This document shows, piece after piece, positions 36,264 to 44,501 of a DNA stretch of 64,000 nt. The stretch's first letter is position 1; every line of letters begins with the position of its first letter. The translations under genes and the position numbers were made by a program. The notes under the pieces are model-generated. The model searched no databases. It saw nothing but the letters and a program-made list of their open reading frames with translations, and had not been told where the DNA came from. Origin of the DNA: Pedobacter nyackensis (GTDB lineage Bacteria > Bacteroidota > Bacteroidia > Sphingobacteriales > Sphingobacteriaceae); contig NZ_FWYB01000002.1 of assembly GCF_900176505.1 (NCBI RefSeq), positions 397,237 through 461,236 on the forward strand. The letters are read 5' to 3'.

Positions 36264-36926
36264 CTATTGCTCAACGGCTCTTCTCAAAAATACAATAAAG
36301 GGATAAACGCTTTCAAAAGCATTTTTCAACTTATTAACGATTCCAGGTTTAAAAAACGCATCATCTTTAATTGGAAAAGAAGCTATAAAGCTTTTCAGCT
36401 TCAGGAGCTCTATCTGAGGATGATCTGTATCATATCCCTTGGGAGCCTTTTTCAACTTGTCTTCCTGACTCATTGTAAAGATGTCCTTAAAGCTTTTATG
36501 ATTGATGATATCCAGAAATTCAGATGTATTGTAATCGATCTCTTCCCTTATTCTTTTCAGATCTGCAGCCTCAGGCATCCAAAAGCCGGCAGCAAAGAAA
36601 CAACTACCTGGCTGTAAGTGCAGGTAATAACCGGGCTCATTTACTCCTTTGCCCTTTACGCTAAAAGAAATTCCGAAGTTGTTTTTATAAGGATCCTTAT
36701 TTTTACTAAAACGTACATCTCTATAAATACGCAGGAGGCATTTCTTCGACTGGGTTTCTAAAGAGAATTCCGGATCAGCAGCAGCTAGCTCAGGAATCAG
36801 CTGATCAATAAAGGCCAACACATCAGCTTTCGCAATTTCATACCGTCCTTTATTTTCAGCAAACCATTCGCGGTTATTATTTTCTGCTACGTCTGCAATA
36901 AAGGCAAATGTTTCGGGCTTAATCAT
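36264..36926 (-). CDS. DUF2461 family protein
   Basis: The 220-residue soluble protein matches the DUF2461/TIGR02453 pattern: FIADVAENNNREWFAENKG, KKCLLRIYRDVRFSKNKDPYK, GISFSVKGKG, GYYLHLQPGSCFFAAGFWMP and a C-terminal IDDAFFKPG-like stretch (FPIKDDAFF). The function is not established. Its ATG overlaps the DUF983 stop by four bases, so it is the last gene of the ctaA-to-DUF2461 operon, probably without a direct role in respiration. Confidence 0.92.
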   Translation of the reverse strand: MIKPETFAFIADVAENNNREWFAENKGRYEIAKADVLAFIDQLIPELAAADPEFSLETQSKKCLLRIYRDVRFSKNKDPYKNNFGISFSVKGKGVNEPGYYLHLQPGSCFFAAGFWMPEAADLKRIREEIDYNTSEFLDIINHKSFKDIFTMSQEDKLKKAPKGYDTDHPQIELLKLKSFIASFPIKDDAFFKPGIVNKLKNAFESVYPFIVFLRRAVEQ

Positions 36927-37321
36927 GGCTTATCGTAATAGGCGTTATACTTTATTTTTGGAGAAAGCCAATGTAATAAAATCACGCGTGAATAGCGATA
37001 ATTGAATGGCGATAAAAGTAAACATCCTGTAAAAATTACCCCGAGGTAAAGCCAGAAAGAATCAAACTCCAGGTAACCACCAGATAAAATATAAGTAGCT
37101 ATTCCAAGGGTAATCATTTCAGCGCAGTTCATAGCATAACTTACATACATGGCTGCATAAAAATATCCCGGTTCTATTTCGAAGCGTTGTGTGCAATTCG
37201 GGCAAACGGTATTGGTGCGTTGTACATTAAAGCCATATAAGCTCCCTGTAAAGATATCGCCTCTGCGACAATGAGGACATTTTCCGTGTACTAAAGCATA
37301 AAGCTTGGATGTTTTCTGCAT
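36923..37321 (-). CDS. DUF983 membrane protein with zinc-ribbon-like motif
   Basis: A 132-residue protein. Two CxxC pairs (GKCPHCRRG near 15 and VCPNCTQRF near 40) could bind zinc, followed by EPGYFYAAMYVSYAMN and two membrane segments (about 62-82 and 88-105). This is the DUF983 layout. The family often sits beside cytochrome oxidase genes; its function is unknown. It overlaps DUF2461 by four bases and follows the small CxxC protein by four. Confidence 0.92.
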   Translation of the reverse strand: MQKTSKLYALVHGKCPHCRRGDIFTGSLYGFNVQRTNTVCPNCTQRFEIEPGYFYAAMYVSYAMNCAEMITLGIATYILSGGYLEFDSFWLYLGVIFTGCLLLSPFNYRYSRVILLHWLSPKIKYNAYYDKP

Positions 37322-37325
37322 AGGA

Positions 37326-37568
37326 TCAGAGTGCGGTTGTTCCTTTACGGTATTTTACATACCATAAAACGCCAATTCCGGTAAGTAAAACATATGGAAT
37401 AGCCAGCAAATATAAAATACCGGTATTTAAGCCTTTACCCTGAGTATTGCCATTCTTAACACTTTGCTCGGCATTAACAGAGCACATAGCACATTGTGCA
37501 CTGGCAGTATTACTTAATGCTATGGTAGACAGCACTATAAAAACGAAGACGAATGCGATCCTTTTCAT
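37326..37568 (-). CDS. Small CxxC membrane protein of the oxidase locus
   Basis: An 80-residue protein: signal peptide (MKRIAFVFVFIVLSTIALSN to about 24), then CAMC (Cys26, Cys29) at the mature N-terminus, a short polar loop, one membrane helix (about 48-70, GILYLLAIPYVLLTGIGVLWY) and a basic tail. The topology puts the cysteine pair outside the inner membrane. I recognise no named family. Position between DUF420 and DUF983 genes suggests a role in oxidase assembly, for example copper or heme handling, which is inference. Confidence 0.85.
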   Translation of the reverse strand: MKRIAFVFVFIVLSTIALSNTASAQCAMCSVNAEQSVKNGNTQGKGLNTGILYLLAIPYVLLTGIGVLWYVKYRKGTTAL

Positions 37569-37596
37569 GCTGCAAATATAAGGAAAGAATTATTGA

Positions 37597-38160
37597 TTAA
37601 TGAATGTAATACGGAGAGATCATCAGGTAAACAATCACACCTGTTACAGCAACGTATAGCCATAATGGAAAGGTGATCTTAGCAATTTTCCTATGCTTGT
37701 CAAAACGCGCAGCCAATGCCCTTACATAAGTAATCAATACCAATGGAATAATGGCTATAGATAACAGGATATGCGTTAACAAAATGAAATAGTAAACATA
37801 TCTAATGTTTCCCTCTCCACCAAAGGCGGTAGATTCTGAAGTCATGTGATAGGCAATATACATCACCAAAAACAACAATGAGCAACCAATAGCACACTTC
37901 ATTAACAACTCATGCAGCTTACGCTTGCCATTTTTAACCGCCAAAACCGCAACAACCAGTAAAATAGCTGTTATCCCATTTATAGTGGCGTATATTGGTG
38001 GTAAAAAGGAAAGCGGGGTAGCATTAGGAATTTTAACAACAAACAACAATGCAACCGCCACTGGGATCACCACAGAAAGTAATATGATCCACTTATTGTA
38101 TTTTTTTTCTATCTCGCTGCTATTCGCTTTCATATCATCAACCGAACTAACGTCCGTCAT
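37597..38160 (-). CDS. DUF420 membrane protein (CtaM/YozB-like oxidase biogenesis factor)
   Basis: A 187-residue protein with five membrane segments. Histidines and motifs typical of DUF420 are present: KRKLHELLMKCA, AYHMTSEST, FILLTHILLSIAIIPLVLIT and RKIAKITFPLWLYVAVTGVIVY. The Bacillus subtilis DUF420 protein CtaM (YozB) is needed to mature cytochrome caa3 oxidase, and this copy lies in an oxidase operon. The start at 38160 overlaps the SCO-like gene by 14 bases. Met10 (38133) is an alternative start. Confidence 0.9.
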   Translation of the reverse strand: MTDVSSVDDMKANSSEIEKKYNKWIILLSVVIPVAVALLFVVKIPNATPLSFLPPIYATINGITAILLVVAVLAVKNGKRKLHELLMKCAIGCSLLFLVMYIAYHMTSESTAFGGEGNIRYVYYFILLTHILLSIAIIPLVLITYVRALAARFDKHRKIAKITFPLWLYVAVTGVIVYLMISPYYIH

Positions 38161-38854
38161 TATTATTTCTTAATTCTTCTATGATCAATACTTTGATCTC
38201 ATCGTCCAGTTTAGACAAATCTTCATCGCTCGTGGCCTCATAGTAACCCCGGATACGGTGTTGGTAGTCTAGCAAAACAAACATATTGCTGTACACAAAC
38301 TTCTGTTCAGCACCTACCTTTTCTTTATGCGCATCCACTAATAATCCTTTATTAATCAGATTGTAAATGCTTGTACTATCACCGGTCAACAGATTCCATT
38401 TACCAGCTTTAGCACCAATTTGCTCAGCATAGCCCTTTAATACTTCCGGAGTATCATTTTCCGGGTCTATACTCAGACTTGCGAAACTAACCACCTTGTT
38501 TTTACCGTAAGTAGTTTCAAGTGCCTTCATGGCTTTATTGGCAATCTGCACAGACACGGTATTCCCCTTAGTATAAAAAAGACTGATGATCTGGATTCGT
38601 CCATCATAATCCTTCAAAGTAATGGTGTCTGCAGCCTGGTTTATCAATTTGAAATCAGCCGGCGTGTGATATATCGTATCCGGTACCTGTACTCCTCTGA
38701 CAGAATGGAAGGTAGAAGCTACTTTTTTAGGGCCAAAAACCGGCAGTGGCTTATATCTGTTTTTACCTTCTTCCTTTAGGATATTATATAAAAATCCTGG
38801 CAACGCTAAAATGGTTACCAGGATTAATATTTTTTTTATTGAAGTAGACTTCAT
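38147..38854 (-). CDS. SCO1/SenC-like protein lacking the copper ligands
   Basis: A 235-residue protein with an N-terminal anchor (KILILVTILALPGFLY) and a thioredoxin fold of SCO type: FKLINQAADTITLKDYDG, VVSFASLSIDPENDTPEVLK and FVLLDYQHRIRGYY. SCO proteins deliver copper to the CuA site with CxxxC and a His. Here the motif reads GNTVS (Gly97, Ser101), the protein has no cysteine at all, and the usual His before the last core strand is replaced (KFVYSNMF). It cannot bind copper in the known way. It overlaps the subunit IV gene by one base. Confidence 0.88.
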   Translation of the reverse strand: MKSTSIKKILILVTILALPGFLYNILKEEGKNRYKPLPVFGPKKVASTFHSVRGVQVPDTIYHTPADFKLINQAADTITLKDYDGRIQIISLFYTKGNTVSVQIANKAMKALETTYGKNKVVSFASLSIDPENDTPEVLKGYAEQIGAKAGKWNLLTGDSTSIYNLINKGLLVDAHKEKVGAEQKFVYSNMFVLLDYQHRIRGYYEATSDEDLSKLDDEIKVLIIEELRNNNDGR

Positions 38855-39201
38855 TAAACCAGTGGCATGTGAAGATGCAAATAACCACCCTCAATCAACA
38901 TCAATACAATAAAATAAAGTATAAATATGAATGAAACTGTTAATGTTAATTGCAATCCTAATTTTTCATATTTAAGGTGCATGAAATAAGCAACAATGTA
39001 ATATGCTTTAATCAAGGTTAAAACGATGTAAACATAATTACCGATATGCTGAGACATGTGCTTGTTTGGAATTACCCATAAAGCGATGATAAACTCAATT
39101 ACAGTGATCAACAACAGGACACCAAACACCTGCCAAATCTTCTTCTTGCTTAAACCTGCATGCTCATCATGAGCGTGCTCTGTAGTATGTATTTCTGACA
39201 T
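38854..39201 (-). CDS. Cytochrome c oxidase subunit IV (prokaryotic type)
   Basis: A 115-residue protein with a His-rich polar N-terminus and three membrane segments (about 25-45, 55-72, 85-105). The pattern KKIWQVFGVLLLITVIEFI, IVLTLIKAYYIVAYFMHLKYE is that of small oxidase subunit IV proteins. It is a structural subunit without metal sites. It lies 18 bases after the 235-residue subunit III gene and abuts the SCO-like gene. Confidence 0.92.
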   Translation of the reverse strand: MSEIHTTEHAHDEHAGLSKKKIWQVFGVLLLITVIEFIIALWVIPNKHMSQHIGNYVYIVLTLIKAYYIVAYFMHLKYEKLGLQLTLTVSFIFILYFIVLMLIEGGYLHLHMPLV

Positions 39202-39219
39202 AATATCTTTCTTAAATAA

Positions 39220-39927
39220 TTAAACCAAATAGAAGAATGTAAATACGAATACCCACACCAAATCAACAAAGTGCCAGTATAAACCTACTTTTTCTACCAT
39301 TAAATAGTGACCGCGTTTCTCAAATGTACCATTAATGGTCATGCATAAAATGATGATATTAATGATTACACCACTGAATACGTGGAAACCGTGGAATCCT
39401 GTAATCGTGAAAAACAAGTTTGAAAACTGTAATGCAGACACAGTTGATATCTCACCGGTAAACAAATGTTTTAATGTTTCAGTGTTAGGGATTTTACCCC
39501 ATCCAAAACCTTCGTGGAACAAATGCGTCCATTCTGCAGCCTGGCAGCCCAGGAACATGAAACCACCAATAATGGTAGCGACCATCCACCAGATCACTTC
39601 TCTTTTAGAACGTCTGTGACCAGCTTCTACAGCTAATACCATCGTTACAGAGCTCATGATCAAAATAAATGTCATCAGACCCACAAACACTAAAGGAGCA
39701 CCACTATCGGTTATGCCCGGGATAGACTGGAAAACCAGATCCGGATCAGGCCATGTGAATTTTGTAAAGCGTTGCGCTCCGTAATAAACCAATAATGATG
39801 AAAAAGTAAATGCATCAGAAAGCAAGAAAAACCACATCATTAATTTGCCGTACTCTACAGACCACGGCGAGCGGCCTCCGCTCCATGGAGTGGTTTTTAC
39901 CTGATCTAATTGTGATAATGAACTCAT
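39220..39927 (-). CDS. Cytochrome c oxidase subunit III
   Basis: A 235-residue polytopic protein with the subunit III features KLMMWFFLLSDAFTFSSLL near the N-terminus, ATIIGGFMFLGCQAAEWTHL, TITGFHGFHVFSGVIINII and a C-terminal VEKVGLYWHFVDLVWVFVFT. It has about six membrane segments. It should form the oxidase together with the second, shorter subunit III-type protein encoded just upstream at 39958-40548. Confidence 0.94.
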   Translation of the reverse strand: MSSLSQLDQVKTTPWSGGRSPWSVEYGKLMMWFFLLSDAFTFSSLLVYYGAQRFTKFTWPDPDLVFQSIPGITDSGAPLVFVGLMTFILIMSSVTMVLAVEAGHRRSKREVIWWMVATIIGGFMFLGCQAAEWTHLFHEGFGWGKIPNTETLKHLFTGEISTVSALQFSNLFFTITGFHGFHVFSGVIINIIILCMTINGTFEKRGHYLMVEKVGLYWHFVDLVWVFVFTFFYLV

Positions 39928-39957
39928 TTTATAAATTGTAATAGTTTGTTAAAAAGT

Positions 39958-40548
39958 CTAACTGTTCAAAAGTAAAAAAACATACAGATATATCCATAAT
40001 ATATCTATAAAATGCCAAAATATAGAAGCAATCTCCATACGGAATTTGCTCTTTTCTAAAGAAAGGCCTGTATAAGCACCAATTAAGCTACTTAAAACAA
40101 AGCAAAAGCCTGCAAAAATGTGTAGCAGGTGAAGTCCCGATACCACATAAATCATAGAAATGGCTGCGTTGTTGTTCACAAAAGCAGCACCGGTATGAAA
40201 CAAGGTACTCCAGGCATCAACCTGTAAATAACCAAAAACACCGCCCAATACTAAAGTACCCCATAAAAATAATTTCTGACTCGTAAAATTAGCTTTCTGT
40301 AAAGCTTTAGAAGCCAGAAAAAGACAAATGCTACTGGCGATTAATATAGCTGTACTGTAAATAAAAACATCGGGTAATACCAAACCATGGCCTTTGCCTT
40401 TTGATGCAGCAAAAACGATATAATAACTTGTAAGTCCACCAAACATAATCGTTGATGAAACCACAAATAACCATACTACGAATTTCCTAGGCTTAGCATT
40501 AAAAGCCATGTCCCCTTTTAAATCCTCTTCCTTTAATGTGTGTACCAT
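39958..40548 (-). CDS. Heme-copper oxidase subunit III-like protein (second copy)
   Basis: A 196-residue protein with five membrane segments, beginning PRKFVVWLFVVSSTIMFGGL and ending IASIFWHFIDILWIYLYVFL, with VVSGLHLLHIFAGFCFVLSS. These are subunit III hallmarks, but the protein diverges strongly from the 235-residue subunit III that follows 30 bases later. A tandem pair is common in Bacteroidota oxidase loci. Which one occupies the classical subunit III site is not evident. It follows ctaB by seven bases. Confidence 0.92.
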   Translation of the reverse strand: MVHTLKEEDLKGDMAFNAKPRKFVVWLFVVSSTIMFGGLTSYYIVFAASKGKGHGLVLPDVFIYSTAILIASSICLFLASKALQKANFTSQKLFLWGTLVLGGVFGYLQVDAWSTLFHTGAAFVNNNAAISMIYVVSGLHLLHIFAGFCFVLSSLIGAYTGLSLEKSKFRMEIASIFWHFIDILWIYLYVFLLLNS

Positions 40549-40555
40549 TTAAAAT

Positions 40556-41434
40556 TTATTTAATTACTAAATCAAACAATAAAACCAGCTGAACCAGGGG
40601 CAAGTAGAAGAATGAACCGAACATTACCTTTCTGGCACTATCCAAATCCATCTTTACCCACAACTTAAATCCAAACCAGGCAAATACAAGGCCCGCAACC
40701 AGCGAAACGCCTGCAATATAATAACCTCCGAAACCATCGATGGTAGGCAATAAGCTTACGGGGATTAATATCAGTGTGCTTAAAAATGTTATAAAAGCAC
40801 TTAATTTATCTCTTTTTGTCGTCGGCAAAAGTCTAAATCCAGCCTTCTTATAATCATCATCCAATACCCAGGCGATGGCCCAGAAATGCGGGAACTGCCA
40901 AACAAACTGAATCAAAAATAAGATAACTGCTATCTTATCAATTTTGCCATGTGCCGCTACATATCCAATCAGTGGAGGTAAAGCACCCGGAATTGCGCCA
41001 ACAAATACTGCTATTGGAGATTTTCTCTTCAAAGGCGTATAAGCAAAGGCATAAAGGAAAATAGAAAAAACAGAAAGTAAACCCGTCTCAATATTTAATT
41101 TACCTAGCAACCAGGTGCCCAGCAAGCCCATTACAAGCCCCGAAACCAAACCCTGACCGGTAGTCATGTGCCCTGCAGGCATAGGACGATCCTTAGTCCT
41201 CGTCATTAATTTATCAAGATCTACCTCAATCACCTCATTGAAACAATTCGCTGCTGAAGTAACCAAAAAGCCCCCTATAATTAAAATCAACCAGTTAGTC
41301 CAGTTGATCCCAGGGATTACTCCATCTATCGGTACCTGAGAGCCAATTAAAAATGTAACTGACGCAGAGAACACAACCAGGAATGTTAACCTGAATTTTA
41401 TAAGTTTAGAGAAATCTGAAAAAAACTGTTTCAA
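40556..41434 (-). CDS. ctaB: Protoheme IX farnesyltransferase (heme O synthase)
   Basis: A 292-residue UbiA-family enzyme of normal length. The first Asp-rich motif is in NCFNEVIEVDLDKLMTRT, followed by KDRPMPAG, the conserved YTPLKRKSPIAVFVGAIPGA loop and the WVLDDDYKKAGFRLLP motif. It adds a farnesyl chain to heme B to make heme O, the substrate of the ctaA product. The ctaA gene lies 11 bases upstream, so the two heme A steps are encoded together. Confidence 0.96.
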   Translation of the reverse strand: MKQFFSDFSKLIKFRLTFLVVFSASVTFLIGSQVPIDGVIPGINWTNWLILIIGGFLVTSAANCFNEVIEVDLDKLMTRTKDRPMPAGHMTTGQGLVSGLVMGLLGTWLLGKLNIETGLLSVFSIFLYAFAYTPLKRKSPIAVFVGAIPGALPPLIGYVAAHGKIDKIAVILFLIQFVWQFPHFWAIAWVLDDDYKKAGFRLLPTTKRDKLSAFITFLSTLILIPVSLLPTIDGFGGYYIAGVSLVAGLVFAWFGFKLWVKMDLDSARKVMFGSFFYLPLVQLVLLFDLVIK

Positions 41435-41445
41435 TTTATATATAA

Positions 41446-42510
41446 TTAATTCTGTTGACTGTAAGTACTTGTATTGTAAACCAGTAAATACAGGTAATAT
41501 TGTAAACTAAACAAAAGCGTTGAGAACAAAATATGCATTGCCTGTGCATACGGTGGAAGCGCAAAGTTAGACAATATTAATCCCGTTGCAATCTGAATAA
41601 TCAAAACTATTCCAATCGAACTGCCTACCCTTAATGCAGTCGCTTTTCCATTAAACTGATCCTTTACAATCTTATAAATAACAATATTCAGGATCAACAC
41701 AAATATCGCAAGATCACGGTGATAAGAGAACATGTCACCTACCTTTGCAACCCAGGTACTTCGGCCATTATACAACATCTGCTTTGAAATGGCATCAATG
41801 GCTTCCCTAACCTCCGTACCCAATACAATTTGTATCACACTTAATACAATTGAGCCGAAAATTAAAATCTTAAGCCAAACTAACTTACCCATAATAACTG
41901 TAGGCTGTTTATGCAACTGAATCGCGTAGTTATAGGTATAAACCAAAATCCCGAGAATAACCAGGGCAAATAACATATGTACTGTAACGATCCATGGCAT
42001 CAGATTAGTTGAGACTACAATCGACCCAAGCCAGGCCTGAAATGCCACTACAAACAGATTAAGTATACTCAGAATGATAATTCTTTTTGCCTTATGCTTA
42101 TAAGTGAATGAAAATATCAGAAGGCCAAGTAATAGAAAACCTGTTGTTGCGCCCATCAACCTATTGATGTACTCTGTCCAGGTTTTTGCCGCATTAAAAG
42201 TTTCCGGCATAAGAATGCTTTCGTCGTGTCGGATGCTATCAGCAAGATGCCCTTTCCCCATCTTATCGAGCGTTTTTGCGAAACGCTCGTTTTTAGCTAT
42301 GCGCTCAGCTACGTACTTTTCTTTATAATCAGCAGGAAGTTGTGAGGCAGATGTAGGTGGGATATATTGATCAAAACACTTAGGCCAATCCGGACACCCC
42401 ATACCAGAACCAGTACTTCGTACTATCCCTCCCGCTAAAATCAGCAATAAGGTTACAATTATAGTGATGAGGTTTAGCCTGATAAATCTCGTTTCAGATT
42501 TAGGAACCAT
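41446..42510 (-). CDS. ctaA: Heme A synthase (COX15/CtaA)
   Basis: A 354-residue protein with about eight membrane segments. It has the GIVRSTGSGMGCPDWPKC entry with the paired cysteines of CtaA, a long periplasmic insert (about 50-105), and His residues in IVTVHMLFA, SYHRDLAIF and QAMHILFST. The usual first heme-binding His of the E-x-x-H-R motif is Asn116 here (WTEYINRLMG). It oxidises heme O to heme A. It starts just after the terminator following ctaD, so it probably has its own promoter. Confidence 0.94.
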   Translation of the reverse strand: MVPKSETRFIRLNLITIIVTLLLILAGGIVRSTGSGMGCPDWPKCFDQYIPPTSASQLPADYKEKYVAERIAKNERFAKTLDKMGKGHLADSIRHDESILMPETFNAAKTWTEYINRLMGATTGFLLLGLLIFSFTYKHKAKRIIILSILNLFVVAFQAWLGSIVVSTNLMPWIVTVHMLFALVILGILVYTYNYAIQLHKQPTVIMGKLVWLKILIFGSIVLSVIQIVLGTEVREAIDAISKQMLYNGRSTWVAKVGDMFSYHRDLAIFVLILNIVIYKIVKDQFNGKATALRVGSSIGIVLIIQIATGLILSNFALPPYAQAMHILFSTLLFSLQYYLYLLVYNTSTYSQQN

Positions 42511-42522
42511 GGTGTGTGTGTT

Positions 42523-42574
42523 TAAAAAAAATGAGGTATCTGTTGTAAGTATTTACCTACTGCAGATACCTCAT
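42523..42574 (-). terminator. Rho-independent terminator after ctaD
   Basis: Stem ATGAGGTATCTG (42531-42542) and its complement (42563-42574) with a 20-base loop; on the minus strand the stem runs into eight T. It lies between ctaD and ctaA and separates the act-ctaCD unit from the biogenesis unit. Confidence 0.8.
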
Positions 42575-42597
42575 CGTATTAGATTCTACGTATTTGT

Positions 42598-44481
42598 CTA
42601 TTTTGACGCATCTGAAGAAGGATTAGCTTCTTCCCACTCTCTTTGTATACGTTCTGATTCAGTGTTACCCTCAAAATCATGAGGCATGTTTGAACCCATT
42701 GTTTGTGAGAAAGGCACAGTCTGAGGGATAAAATCTGCATCCGCACCAGGCTTGCTATAATCATATGGCCAACGGTATACTGTTGGGATCTCTCCTGGCC
42801 AGTTACCATGGATACGCTCAACAGGAGTAGTCCACTCTAATGTATTTGCACCCCAAGGATTTTGAGAAGATACTTTACCTTTAAATATCGAATAGAAGAA
42901 GTTGAATAAGAAAGCTACCTGAGCTAACGCTGCGATGATTGCAGCCCATGTTACTAATATGTTCACAGTAACCCATTTCTGCATGAATTCGAATTCAGTA
43001 AATGCATAATAACGACGTGGAACACCATCTAAACCTAAGAAGTGTAGAGGGAAGAATACTAAATATGCACAAGCAAAAGTGATCCAGAAATGCAGATAAC
43101 CTAATTTGCTGCTCATCAATCTGCCAAACATCTTAGGGAAGTAATGATAAACACCGGCAAGCATACCAAAGATAGCTGCAGATCCCATTACCAGGTGGAA
43201 GTGAGCCACTACAAAGTAAGTATCATGTAAGTTGATGTCCAATGAAGCATTACCAAGGAAGATACCTGTTAAACCACCAGAGATAAAGAATGATACCATA
43301 CCGATAGCGAACAACATCGCAGGAGTAAACCTGATGTTACCTCTCCATAATGTAGCCAACCAGTTAAAGGTTTTTACCGCCGAAGGAACCGCAATAATCA
43401 ACGTAGTGATCATAAATACACCACCCAATAACGGATTCATACCAGTCACGAACATATGGTGACCCCAAACGATAAACGAAAGGATGGTAATACCGATTAG
43501 TGAATAGATCATCGCATGGTAACCAAAGATTGGTTTTCTGGCATTTACAGACATGATCTCAGATGACAAGCCCATCGCCGGCATAATTACGATATATACC
43601 TCAGGGTGACCTAAGAACCAGAATAAATGCTGCCATAAAATTGGCGATCCACCTTCATTAGGAAGGATCTGAGTACCCATAACAATATCAGAAAGATAAA
43701 AACTGGTACCAAAGCTTCTGTCAAATATTAATAATACAACACCAGCTACAAGAACAGGGAAAGATAATACACCCAGAATTGCAGTCAGGAAGAAAGCCCA
43801 GATCGTCAAAGGCATTTTCCAAAGGTCCATACCTTTAGTACGCATGTTTAAGATTGTACTTACATAGTTGATACCACCCATTAAAGATGATGCAACGAAA
43901 AGTACCATACTGATTAACCATAAAGTCATACCTAAACCAGAACCGCTGATTGCAGTTGGCAATGCAGATAATGGAGGATAAACTGTCCATCCCGCACTTG
44001 CAGGTCCTGTTTGTATAAAGAATGAACTCATCATGATTACACAAGCAGCGAAGAAGAACCAGTAAGAAAGCATGTTCAGGAATGGCGAAGCCATATCCCT
44101 TGCACCGATCTGAAGTGGTATCAATAAGTTACTAAAAGTACCGCTCAATCCTGCAGTTAGTACAAAGAATACCATGATGGTACCATGTATCGTTACCAAG
44201 GCAAGATAGAAATCGGGTTTGATACGACCTCCTTCAGCCCATTTTCCTAAAAAAGTTTCTAAAATAGGGAAATCTTTATCAGGCCAGGCCAATTGTAAAC
44301 GAAACAAGATAGATAAGCCCATCGCAATAACAGCCATAATAATACCTGTTATCAGGAACTGCTTAGCAATCATCTTGTGATCCTGACTAAAGACATACTT
44401 CGTTAAGAAGGTCTCTTTGTGATGCCCATGATCGTCATGGTTATCGTGGTTATGTGTATCGTGTAATGATATAGTTGACAT
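42598..44481 (-). CDS. ctaD: Cytochrome c oxidase subunit I
   Basis: The 627-residue catalytic subunit has a His-rich N-terminus and 12 or more membrane segments. The active site is present: FWFLGHPEVYIVIMPAMGL (CuB His, cross-linked Tyr, proton-channel Glu-type region), IVWGHHMFVTGMNP (two CuB His), and LHDTYFVVAHFHLVMG (heme a3 and heme a His). It reduces O2 to water and pumps protons. It follows ctaC by 20 bases. Confidence 0.97.
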   Translation of the reverse strand: MSTISLHDTHNHDNHDDHGHHKETFLTKYVFSQDHKMIAKQFLITGIIMAVIAMGLSILFRLQLAWPDKDFPILETFLGKWAEGGRIKPDFYLALVTIHGTIMVFFVLTAGLSGTFSNLLIPLQIGARDMASPFLNMLSYWFFFAACVIMMSSFFIQTGPASAGWTVYPPLSALPTAISGSGLGMTLWLISMVLFVASSLMGGINYVSTILNMRTKGMDLWKMPLTIWAFFLTAILGVLSFPVLVAGVVLLIFDRSFGTSFYLSDIVMGTQILPNEGGSPILWQHLFWFLGHPEVYIVIMPAMGLSSEIMSVNARKPIFGYHAMIYSLIGITILSFIVWGHHMFVTGMNPLLGGVFMITTLIIAVPSAVKTFNWLATLWRGNIRFTPAMLFAIGMVSFFISGGLTGIFLGNASLDINLHDTYFVVAHFHLVMGSAAIFGMLAGVYHYFPKMFGRLMSSKLGYLHFWITFACAYLVFFPLHFLGLDGVPRRYYAFTEFEFMQKWVTVNILVTWAAIIAALAQVAFLFNFFYSIFKGKVSSQNPWGANTLEWTTPVERIHGNWPGEIPTVYRWPYDYSKPGADADFIPQTVPFSQTMGSNMPHDFEGNTESERIQREWEEANPSSDASK

Positions 44482-44501
44482 AATGTGCTATTCCAGTATT
44501 A

